Origin: Gammaproteobacteria bacterium
GTDB taxonomy: Bacteria; Pseudomonadota; Gammaproteobacteria; UBA11654
Length of the DNA stretch: 5,587 nt
Direction of reading: 5' to 3'
Assembly: GCA_002718375.1 (NCBI GenBank)
Contig: PBEI01000004.1
Coordinates: 25,942-31,528 of the forward strand
In this document: positions 1 to 5,587 of the stretch, piece after piece
Layout of the letters: every line of letters starts with the position of its first letter
Position numbering within the stretch: position 1 is the first letter of the stretch
The notes under the pieces: generated by a model
What the model was told of the DNA's origin: nothing
The model's input: only the letters and a program-made list of their open reading frames with translations
Database searches by the model: none
Translations under genes and position numbers: made by a program

Positions 1-920
1 TTGGCTTCAAGGTCATGTACCGCAAGGCGCATGGTTGACTCCTCGTTTTGAGTAACAAACGAGCTTAGGGATAAGTCCTTCTGGTTTTTTGTGTGTGAAC
101 CAAGATCAAAATCTGTTCTGTTGGCAATGCCCTCTAGCTCCTCAAGACCATGTGGGAATCGGTACATGATATCAATAGTCTTTTTGGAATAATGTGCAAG
201 CTCCTTTTCGGGCACGTCATAGATTTCAATATTTGAAGGATCAATTCCTTGAAGCTCCCACCAATCTAACCTTTCTTTTTGCCAATACTCTAGAGCAGCC
301 TCATCTTCCCCTGGCTTGACAAAATATTCCAACTCCATTTGCTCAAACTCTCGCAACCTAAATATAAAATTTCTCGGAGTTATTTCGTTTCTAAAAGCTT
401 TACCAATTTGAGCTATACCAAATGGTATTTGCCTTGATGTGGAGTCTTGAACATTTTTAAAACTTGAAAAAATATGCTGCGCTGTTTCTGGCCTAAGATA
501 TGCAAAGTTTTCATCGTTTTGAACTGGTCCTACAGCTGTCTTGAACATTAGATTAAATGGCCTTGGCTCTGTTAATTCGGTTGAACCACAACCAGGACAT
601 TTTCCATCGACAACAAGGTCCTCACGCCACCTAGATTTACATGACTTACAGTCAACCAGGGGATCAGAAAAGGTTTCCTCATGCCCAGAGTACTTAAACA
701 ACTCTTGTTTTGACAATATAGATGCATCAAGGCCTTCAACATCATCTCGCTCAAACACCATGGCGCTCCACCAGGAGTTTTTTAAGTTGTTCTTAAGCTC
801 AACACCCAACGGACCGTAATCATAAACACCCTGTAAGCCACCATAGACCTCGCCGGACTGAAATACAAAACCCCTCCTTTTACAGAGAGAGACCAATTCA
901 TCCATGTTTTTTGCTGTCAA
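1..920 (-). CDS. glyS: Glycyl-tRNA synthetase, single-chain (alpha2) type, N-terminal part
   Basis: This cytoplasmic class II aminoacyl-tRNA synthetase joins glycine to tRNA-Gly using ATP. The 306 complete codons seen lack the C-terminal anticodon-binding domain, which lies beyond base 1 (family length is roughly 450-500 residues). The N-terminal block reads [11 protein letters not shown], then [14 protein letters not shown] at about residues 26-39. Two Cys pairs (C91/C94 and C108/C111) form a probable zinc site. The family signature RPETAQ lies at 143-148, and class II motif 2 follows as [10 protein letters not shown] at 176-185. [10 protein letters not shown] lies further on. I chose TTG at 920 as the start because AGGGG lies 7 bases upstream, whereas the in-frame ATG at 903-905 has no such site. 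The TTG start gives [12 protein letters not shown]. It is divergent from the receptor gene. The residue after RPETAQ is His149, where Gly is usual. Identity is very sure; the start is fairly sure. Confidence 0.96.
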   Translation of the reverse strand, partial: MTAKNMDELVSLCKRRGFVFQSGEVYGGLQGVYDYGPLGVELKNNLKNSWWSAMVFERDDVEGLDASILSKQELFKYSGHEETFSDPLVDCKSCKSRWREDLVVDGKCPGCGSTELTEPRPFNLMFKTAVGPVQNDENFAYLRPETAQHIFSSFKNVQDSTSRQIPFGIAQIGKAFRNEITPRNFIFRLREFEQMELEYFVKPGEDEAALEYWQKERLDWWELQGIDPSNIEIYDVPEKELAHYSKKTIDIMYRFPHGLEELEGIANRTDFDLGSHTKNQKDLSLSSFVTQNEESTMRLAVHDLEA

Positions 921-927
921 AAGGGTG

Positions 928-932
928 CCCCT
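928..932 (-). promoter_or_regulatory. Shine-Dalgarno site deciding the TTG start of glyS
   Basis: On the minus strand the bases read AGGGG, a strong match to the anti-Shine-Dalgarno end of 16S rRNA. It lies 7 bases before the TTG at 918-920. The alternative ATG at 903-905 is 22 bases away and is preceded by an A-rich stretch, so this site favours the TTG start. Confidence 0.65.
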
Positions 933-945
933 AGTTGTTTTCAAA

Positions 946-975
946 ATTATATCTTTCTTTTCTGAGAAAATATAA
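946..975 (-). promoter_or_regulatory. Likely glyS promoter
   Basis: On the minus strand a perfect -10 hexamer TATAAT occupies 946-951. The -35 region is poor: TTATAT at 970-975 with an 18-base spacer is the best candidate. Transcription would begin near 939, giving a leader of about 19 bases that includes the Shine-Dalgarno site. A 6+6 inverted repeat (TTTTCT, one base, AGAAAA) at 958-970 lies inside the spacer and could be an operator or chance. The call rests mainly on the -10 match and its distance to the gene. Confidence 0.4.
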
Positions 976-996
976 GGCTTTAAAAATAAAGATCGA

Positions 997-1025
997 TTGA
1001 ATGGATTTTTGATCCTTAGTATTAT
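997..1025 (+). promoter_or_regulatory. Likely promoter of the TonB receptor gene
   Basis: The plus strand reads TTGAAT at 997-1002, a 17-base spacer, then TATTAT at 1020-1025. This matches sigma70 consensus at four and five of six positions. Transcription would begin near 1032 and give a leader of about 170 bases, which would include the foldable segment at 1080-1134. A competing -10-like TATTAT at 1144-1149 has only a weak -35 (TTTATC at 1122-1127, 16-base spacer). If that one were used, the foldable segment would not be transcribed. Confidence 0.4.
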
Positions 1026-1079
1026 TAGGTATGTTGGTTAATTCCTACAACTCGCAAAACATACATTTGGTTCAAAACC

Positions 1080-1134
1080 ATTGTGAGACGCAAGTAAGCG
1101 GAAGCTGAAGAAACGAAGTCGTTTATCTCATGAT
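1080..1134 (+). promoter_or_regulatory. Foldable multi-branched segment in the receptor leader, possible cis-acting RNA
   Basis: Bases 1080-1088 (ATTGTGAGA) can pair with 1126-1134 (TCTCATGAT) over nine positions, two of them G-U. Inside are two hairpins: CGC 1089-1091 with GCG 1098-1100 around a six-base loop, and AAACG 1111-1115 with CGTTT 1120-1124 around an AAGT loop. Together they make a three-way junction with a purine-rich linker, GAAGCTGAAG, at 1101-1110. An alternative pairing of GAAGAA (1107-1112) with TTCTTC (1138-1143) would disrupt the second hairpin. I do not recognise it as a known riboswitch class. The pairings were found by eye, and chance folding in AT-rich DNA remains possible. 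Confidence 0.3.
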
Positions 1135-1163
1135 TAGTTCTTCTATTATCAACTTAATTTAAC

Positions 1164-1193
1164 TGCCCTAATTGAAAGGGGGGCAAAAAAAGG
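1164..1193 (+). promoter_or_regulatory. Small hairpin and ribosome binding site before the receptor gene
   Basis: TGCCCT (1164-1169) can pair with GGGGCA (1180-1185) around a ten-base loop, and a run of seven A follows. The ribosome binding site AAAGG (1189-1193) lies 7 bases before the ATG at 1201. The hairpin stops just short of this site, so it would leave it exposed. There is no T-run after it, so it is not an intrinsic terminator for either strand. Confidence 0.45.
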
Positions 1194-1200
1194 TAATGAA

Positions 1201-3612
1201 ATGACAAATATAAATAACCCAATATACAAAACACTTTACTTTAAATTAATCACACTAATGTTTTTCACAACTTTCGGGCTTAACGTTGTTGCATCAGAAG
1301 GCGAAGAGAGTGCAACACCGTTCGAGGAACCCGGACAAGTTGCAAATGAGAGCTCAATTAAAGAAATGCCATCATCAACATCAGGCGGGCTTACAACCAT
1401 TTCACAGAGCAGTAATTCAATGTTTGAAGAGATTATTGTTACAGCAGAAAAAAGAAGCGAGAGCCTTCAGGACCTCTCTCAGGCTGTAACAGTGTTAAGC
1501 GGAATAGACCTTGATAACAGACAGATTTCAAACTTTGTCGACCTTAGCGCTATCGCACCAGGCGTAAATGTTGCTAAAAATGAAGGCTTTAAAACTGTCA
1601 TAACCATAAGAGGGGTTGGGTATGAGACCAACCAAAATGCAATCGCAACACCATCGGTCTCTTACCACTTAGACGGTATTTATGTTGCATCTCCATACTC
1701 ACTGCAAACAGATTTTCTTGACCTCGAGAGGGTGGAGGTTTTAAGGGGTCCTCAAGGAACCTTGTTTGGGCAGAACTCTACAGGCGGCGCAATTAACGTT
1801 ATAACTCAGGCACCGACAACCGATGAAACCTATGGTTCAGCCGACCTAACTGTAGGTAATCATGGGCTGTTAAAAACCAGAGCCTTCATCAACAAACCTA
1901 TTACTGATAATTTAGCAATGCGCGCCTCCTTCATTTCAAACAAGAGAGACGGCTTCACTGAAAACCTAACAAATGGCCAAGACCTGGATGACGCAAACAG
2001 TGTTTCTGCAAGGGTTCGCCTAAGTTATGAACCATCTGATACTTTTAGGGCAAACTTCATGGCACAAATTTTTGATGAAGACAGAAATGGAGCGGCTCAA
2101 AAAGGAATTATTGACCCAACACCAGACCCAAGACAACTTCGACAGAACTCACTAACAGAACACAAGTTAGATGCAAAACTGTTTAGTGCTGTACTTGAGT
2201 GGGACCGTGAAAACTATAGCATCAAATCTCTAACAAGTTACCAGGTTGACGACATCCTTGTAAGAAGAGATAACGATAGAAATGATCTAGACTATTTGCC
2301 CCCATTTGCATTGCTACCAAGTGAATACGACCCAGAGACAAATAAACAAAAAACAATTACTCAAGAAATTAACCTGGTGTCATCAGAGCCAATGTTTGGA
2401 AAGCTCGATTGGGTTGCAGGCTTCTTCTACCTAAACACAGAAATAGAAATCAGCATATTGGAAAGACTAGATTTTGGATTTGATGGTGTTTTTGACCCAT
2501 TCACAATTAACGATGTTTATAGCTATAGTGGTGATTTTGGTTTTATCACAAATTCAAAACCAGAAAGAGACTCAACATCGTTTTATGGACAAGGAACATG
2601 GAACCACAGCGACACACTTAGAACCGTATTTGGATTAAGACACACAAAAGACGAGGTATATAGTGCCGTTACAAACTTCTATGGGCGGTCAGGCACAGAC
2701 ATCCTTGAAACAGATGGCAACAAAGTAACAGGCAGATTCGTTGTAGAAAAAGACATCGATGACAACACAATGGTTTATGGTTCCTTCACAAGAGGCTATA
2801 AACCAGGAGGCTCGAACCTAACTTATGGCAGGGAGGATGAGGTTGCACAAATAGTTGTGTTGCCAACATTCCAAGAAGAAATTGTAGATGCTTTTGAGGT
2901 CGGGCTCAAAACTGACCTTGCAGACGGCAGAGCCAGACTAAACGCGGCGGCTTTCTTTTACAATTACGAAGGACTCCAATACCAAGCCACTGACCCAGAG
3001 GTCTTTGAAGGAGGAGTGGGAAATATTCCAGATTCAGAGATATATGGAGCAGAGCTTGAGCTATCAACATTCTTGTCTGATTCTGTTATTTTGGATTTGA
3101 GAATGTCCTGGTTGGATACTGAAATTACAGCAGACCACTTGGCATTAGATAATGTTGAGTCTGAGGCAGCAACCAACGCATTGCTTGCACAAGGTATTGG
3201 CCTTTTTAGCAATGAAGTACAGATTGCACGCGCCGGAAGAATACAGAATGTCAGAGGCAATGAGTTGGCCAAGACCCCTAGTTTTACTGGAAATATTGCA
3301 CTCAACTGGACTAATGAGCAGAACTGGGGTGAGCTAAAAGGAGTGCTTCAGTACACTTATCGCGGAGGCTTTAAGCATAGAATCTTTAACAACTCACAAA
3401 CAGACATTGTCCCGAACTATGACGTGCTTGATATCATGCTTGGCTTTTATCCTTCAAGCGCAGAGAATCAGCATTTTGAAATTATTGGCAAAAACCTTTT
3501 TGACCAAGATGGAATTAATGCCAGATTTACCGACGTTTTTGGTGTTGGCGCAACAGGAGATGAGCTGATAGCACCAAGACAAATAATGCTAAGGTTTGTC
3601 ACGCAGTTCTAA
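1201..3612 (+). CDS. TonB-dependent outer-membrane receptor
   Basis: This 803-residue protein should form a 22-strand beta-barrel with an N-terminal plug and import a scarce ligand using TonB-ExbBD energy. A signal peptide spans residues 1-31: Lys at 10 and 15, a hydrophobic stretch at about 16-30, and likely cleavage after VVA. A Ser/Glu-rich linker of about 45 residues follows, with no STN signalling domain. The TonB box is EEIIVTA at 76-82. The plug carries LDGIY at 157-161 and ERVEVLRGPQGTLFGQN at about 176-191. The barrel ends in RFVTQF, with the terminal Phe expected for BAM-assisted assembly. No cysteine is seen. The plug and box style matches receptors often annotated as iron-siderophore or carbohydrate/lipid transporters in marine Gammaproteobacteria and sphingomonads, but the ligand cannot be read from sequence. 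It heads a likely operon with the next three genes. Confidence 0.96.
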   Translation: MTNINNPIYKTLYFKLITLMFFTTFGLNVVASEGEESATPFEEPGQVANESSIKEMPSSTSGGLTTISQSSNSMFEEIIVTAEKRSESLQDLSQAVTVLSGIDLDNRQISNFVDLSAIAPGVNVAKNEGFKTVITIRGVGYETNQNAIATPSVSYHLDGIYVASPYSLQTDFLDLERVEVLRGPQGTLFGQNSTGGAINVITQAPTTDETYGSADLTVGNHGLLKTRAFINKPITDNLAMRASFISNKRDGFTENLTNGQDLDDANSVSARVRLSYEPSDTFRANFMAQIFDEDRNGAAQKGIIDPTPDPRQLRQNSLTEHKLDAKLFSAVLEWDRENYSIKSLTSYQVDDILVRRDNDRNDLDYLPPFALLPSEYDPETNKQKTITQEINLVSSEPMFGKLDWVAGFFYLNTEIEISILERLDFGFDGVFDPFTINDVYSYSGDFGFITNSKPERDSTSFYGQGTWNHSDTLRTVFGLRHTKDEVYSAVTNFYGRSGTDILETDGNKVTGRFVVEKDIDDNTMVYGSFTRGYKPGGSNLTYGREDEVAQIVVLPTFQEEIVDAFEVGLKTDLADGRARLNAAAFFYNYEGLQYQATDPEVFEGGVGNIPDSEIYGAELELSTFLSDSVILDLRMSWLDTEITADHLALDNVESEAATNALLAQGIGLFSNEVQIARAGRIQNVRGNELAKTPSFTGNIALNWTNEQNWGELKGVLQYTYRGGFKHRIFNNSQTDIVPNYDVLDIMLGFYPSSAENQHFEIIGKNLFDQDGINARFTDVFGVGATGDELIAPRQIMLRFVTQF

Positions 3613-3629
3613 AACAACAGAAATACCTC

Positions 3630-3647
3630 CAGGCATAAATAAGCCTG
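3630..3647 (+). repeat. Short hairpin just before the phosphoribosyltransferase start
   Basis: CAGGC (3630-3634) pairs perfectly with GCCTG (3643-3647) around an eight-base AT loop, ending 5 bases before the ATG at 3653. No T-run follows, so it is not a terminator. It occupies the place where a Shine-Dalgarno site would sit and could affect translation or mRNA processing between the two genes, or be chance. Confidence 0.3.
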
Positions 3648-3652
3648 TGGAT

Positions 3653-4234
3653 ATGAAAAAACCCATGGAAAAACACTTTATCCAATCTCAACAGCTCTTA
3701 AGAGACTCTTTTGAGCTCGCCTGGAGGGTTTATGAGAGCGGCTTTAGGCCCAACTATATCGTAGGTGTTTGGCGAGGAGGTGCTCCAATTGGGATTGCTG
3801 TGCAAGAGTTTTTAGATGTGCTTGGGGTTAAATCAGATCATATAGCCATTAGGACATCTCATTACTCAGGGGTGGCAGAACGAAAAAAGAGCGTAGAGGT
3901 TTATGGATTAAATTATGTAATCAAGAAGATAGAATCAGAAGACTCCTTGCTAATAGTCGACGACGTTCACGATACAGGAGTTTCGATAGAACAAATAATC
4001 AATGACTTAAAAAAAGCATGTAAAAAAAACACACCAGAAATAAAGGTGGCCACTCCATATTTCAAACCAAATAACAATGAGACAAGTAGAACACCAGACT
4101 ATTTTTTGCATGAAACAGACCAATGGCTTGTTTTCCCTCATGAACTTGAAGGCCTCTCCATAGAGGAAATTACCGAAAATAAACCAGAGCTTTCAGGCCT
4201 AATAGATAAAATAAATCCACTTCTAAAAAAATAA
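3653..4234 (+). CDS. Purine-type phosphoribosyltransferase
   Basis: This is a type I phosphoribosyltransferase of 193 residues that probably transfers ribose-5-phosphate from PRPP to hypoxanthine, guanine or xanthine in cytoplasmic purine salvage. The pyrophosphate loop is VGVWRGGAPIG at 37-47. The PRPP-binding signature is LLIVDDVHDTG at about 99-109, with the acidic pair D103/D104. Near the C-terminus, DQWLVFPHE at 156-164 resembles the W-x-x-x-P-x-E/D base-binding end of xanthine-guanine type enzymes. That likeness and the WRGG loop suggest a 6-oxopurine substrate, though close relatives are often only called phosphoribosyltransferase. I start at ATG 3653 (MKKPMEKHF); ATG 3665 is also possible, and neither has a clear Shine-Dalgarno site. 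An in-frame TTG at 3596 would overlap the receptor and is unlikely. It follows the receptor by 40 bases without a terminator. Confidence 0.9.
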   Translation: MKKPMEKHFIQSQQLLRDSFELAWRVYESGFRPNYIVGVWRGGAPIGIAVQEFLDVLGVKSDHIAIRTSHYSGVAERKKSVEVYGLNYVIKKIESEDSLLIVDDVHDTGVSIEQIINDLKKACKKNTPEIKVATPYFKPNNNETSRTPDYFLHETDQWLVFPHELEGLSIEEITENKPELSGLIDKINPLLKK

Positions 4235-4281
4235 ACCAGCGTTACCAACCCGCTTGACAAGCCCAACACAAATTGCAAACA

Positions 4282-4539
4282 ATGAGGCAAACAAAAACAC
4301 GACCTAAAAATAAACTTGGACTTGAGAAAATAACCATTACAAGAAATGTATTTTTGGTTTGGGCGTTTGGTTTCTTTGTGATTTTATCCTTTGATCTTTT
4401 TATCGAAGGGTTTGTATTTAAGTGGCTTGCTTGGAATGGAACAGATAAAAATGATTGGTTTTTTATGCTTTGGTGGGGCGCAGTAACAGTTTGGTTTTTT
4501 CATGGTCTTTTCACTCTTTATGAAAGGTTTTCTCAATGA
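4282..4539 (+). CDS. Small two-helix inner-membrane protein
   Basis: This 85-residue protein has a basic N-terminus (Arg/Lys at 2, 5, 7, 9, 11) and two hydrophobic helices at about 23-45 and 59-80. A short polar turn, NGTDKND, lies at 52-58, and both ends are probably cytoplasmic. The second helix, rich in Trp and Phe with WFFxLWWGAVxxWxxHG, resembles the small 2TM domain family (W-F-x-W-P-x-x-G-W-G followed by His), a likeness by eye only; that family has no firm function. I start at ATG 4282, since an in-frame TTG at 4273 has no better ribosome site. No clear Shine-Dalgarno site precedes either, so translation may depend on the upstream gene. Its stop overlaps the reductase start by four bases, implying translational coupling. 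The codon structure and overlap make it a real gene; the function is unknown. Confidence 0.75.
   Translation: MRQTKTRPKNKLGLEKITITRNVFLVWAFGFFVILSFDLFIEGFVFKWLAWNGTDKNDWFFMLWWGAVTVWFFHGLFTLYERFSQ
4523..4527 (+). promoter_or_regulatory. Ribosome binding site of the reductase gene
   Basis: AAAGG lies inside the end of the small membrane protein gene, 8 bases before ATG 4536 and 11 before ATG 4539. The spacing favours 4536, which gives an ATGA overlap. Confidence 0.5.
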
Positions 4540-5587
4540 TGGTTGACATCCTAATCATAGGCGGAGGACAGGCAGGAAGCATGACTGCAATAAACCTAAG
4601 AAAACACAAGTATGAAGGCAGTATTGCGATCATCACAGAAGAAACACACCACCCTTATCAAAGACCACCTCTTTCAAAAGGCTTTCTGACTGGCGATTTA
4701 AAACAAGAAAATCTATTTTTTAAGTCAGAAAGCTACTATGAAAAAAACAAGATAAAGGTTTTTCTAGAAAGCCGTGCAGTAAGGATAGAAATAAAAAAAC
4801 AAAAGGTCATTTTAGAGAATGGGGGCGAAATAAAATATAAGAAGCTTGTTATTGCAACAGGAAGCAAGCTCAACAAAATAACCCCAGAAGAGGACGAAAA
4901 GATTATTTATCTTAACTCCATTTCCAAAGCAGTAAAGCTGAAAAAAAGACTCGAAGAACATAAAAGTATAGGGATTGTTGGGGCTGGGTATATAGGTCTA
5001 GAGGTAGCAGCAACAGCAAAAAAAATGGATCTGAAAACAACTGTGTTTGAGGCAGAAAAAAGAATTATGCAAAGATCAGCAAGCGATGAAATTGCAAGCT
5101 TCATAAAGAACTACCATGAGAAAATGGGTGTGGAGTTCAAACTAGGGTCACGGGTACAAAAGATTTTGACAGAAAATAAAACAAGAATCATTCTTGATGA
5201 CGGACAAATTTCAGACCCTGATTTTGTCGTTATTGGCGCAGGCGTGCATGCCGCTTGTGAAATAGCACAAGAGGCTGGAATTGACTGCAGCAACGGCATT
5301 TTAGTTGACGAGACTTGCCTAACCAGCGAAGAAAATATTTATGCCGCAGGAGATTGTGTAAGCTATTATTTTTCTAGGTATGATTCAAGGCAACGACTGG
5401 AATCTGTTCAAAACGCAATTGATCAAGCTGCAATTGTTTCCGCATCAATCATGGGGGCGCCAACTGCTTATAAATCAATCCCATGGTTTTGGTCAGACCA
5501 ATATGATTTAAAAATCCAAATTGCAGGGCTATCACAAGACAGCGATTTTTTGGTGACCAGAGGCAATAAAAATGACTGCAAGTTTTC
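4536..5587 (+). CDS. NADH-type ferredoxin/rubredoxin reductase (FAD), truncated by window end
   Basis: This cytoplasmic flavoprotein moves electrons from NAD(P)H through FAD to a small [2Fe-2S] ferredoxin or rubredoxin that serves an oxygenase, commonly a cytochrome P450 or ring hydroxylase. The first FAD motif is GGGQAG at 9-14, followed by YQRPPLSK at 41-48, a hallmark of this family (putidaredoxin and rubredoxin reductases). The nucleotide-binding motif is GAGYIG at 149-154. Glu172 at the end of the next strand favours NADH over NADPH. The second FAD motif is AAGDC at 270-274. The C-terminal reductase domain opens with WFWSDQYD at 317-324. No redox-active CxxC pair is seen, which separates it from thioredoxin reductases. 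The 350 residues visible leave about 50-60 missing beyond the window. ATG 4536 overlaps the previous stop; ATG 4539 is the alternative. The electron acceptor is not in this window. Confidence 0.94.
   Translation, partial: MMVDILIIGGGQAGSMTAINLRKHKYEGSIAIITEETHHPYQRPPLSKGFLTGDLKQENLFFKSESYYEKNKIKVFLESRAVRIEIKKQKVILENGGEIKYKKLVIATGSKLNKITPEEDEKIIYLNSISKAVKLKKRLEEHKSIGIVGAGYIGLEVAATAKKMDLKTTVFEAEKRIMQRSASDEIASFIKNYHEKMGVEFKLGSRVQKILTENKTRIILDDGQISDPDFVVIGAGVHAACEIAQEAGIDCSNGILVDETCLTSEENIYAAGDCVSYYFSRYDSRQRLESVQNAIDQAAIVSASIMGAPTAYKSIPWFWSDQYDLKIQIAGLSQDSDFLVTRGNKNDCKF

Noticed and set aside
541..819. Open frame on the plus strand across the synthetase gene, and similar frames antisense to the receptor and reductase
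   Set aside because: They lie opposite strongly conserved coding sequence and give proteins with no recognisable features, so they are shadows.
1080..1134. A tRNA gene in the intergenic fold
   Set aside because: It is too short at 55 bases and lacks a recognisable T-loop (GTTCGA-type) and acceptor geometry.
1164..1191. Intrinsic terminator formed by TGCCCT/GGGGCA followed by A-run
   Set aside because: A plus-strand terminator needs T after the stem, and on the minus strand the T-run would come before the stem, not after it.
3596..3652. TTG-started N-terminal extension of the phosphoribosyltransferase overlapping the receptor gene
   Set aside because: The 19 extra residues do not look like the family's N-terminus, AAGG lies only one base from the TTG, and the conserved protein begins near MEKHF.
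4009..4029. Runs of seven and eight A that resemble slippery frameshift sites
   Set aside because: They encode Lys-rich segments in a gene whose zero frame continues normally to a conserved C-terminus; no functional shifted product is evident.
4252..4262. Palindrome GCTTG-A-CAAGC between two genes
   Set aside because: It is short, its loop is too small for a stable RNA hairpin, and it has no T-run, so it is neither a terminator nor a convincing operator.
4254..4283. Consensus -35 TTGACA with a possible -10 AACAAT before the small membrane protein gene
   Set aside because: The -10 would overlap the start codon and place the transcript start inside the gene; the hexamer alone is expected by chance.

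Overview
The window is an AT-rich stretch of DNA from a Gram-negative bacterium. The evidence for that is a TonB-dependent outer-membrane receptor with a signal peptide and a C-terminal phenylalanine. The style of this receptor and of the phosphoribosyltransferase behind it resembles marine Gammaproteobacteria, or possibly sphingomonad-like Alphaproteobacteria. That placement is an impression from sequence style, not a search result. All the main genes are compact and intact, and two of them run off the window ends. I see no insertion sequence, CRISPR array, rRNA gene or convincing tRNA gene.

Layout. Bases 1-920, minus strand: the N-terminal two thirds of a single-chain (alpha2-type) glycyl-tRNA synthetase, probably starting at a TTG codon behind a strong Shine-Dalgarno sequence. 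Bases 921-1200: a divergent intergenic region with a likely sigma70-type promoter for each side. Its plus-strand part also contains a segment that can fold into a small multi-branched RNA in the receptor mRNA leader. Bases 1201-3612, plus strand: an 803-residue TonB-dependent receptor. Bases 3653-4234: a purine-type phosphoribosyltransferase. Bases 4282-4539: a small two-helix membrane protein. Bases 4536-5587: the first 350 residues of an NADH-type ferredoxin/rubredoxin reductase, overlapping its upstream neighbour by four bases and cut by the window end.

How they work together. The four plus-strand genes are spaced by 40, 47 and -4 bases with no visible intrinsic terminator, so they may form one transcription unit. 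The receptor would import a ligand across the outer membrane using TonB energy. The reductase would pass electrons from NADH to a ferredoxin or rubredoxin, often for an oxygenase or P450. The phosphoribosyltransferase points to purine salvage. An uptake-plus-oxidation theme is possible, but the ligand and the oxygenase are not visible here. The synthetase is a housekeeping gene that shares only the divergent promoter region.

I found no clear previously undescribed system. The observations most worth a second look are the folded leader element upstream of the receptor, the presence of the single-chain glycyl-tRNA synthetase type in this context, and the small membrane protein coupled to the reductase.
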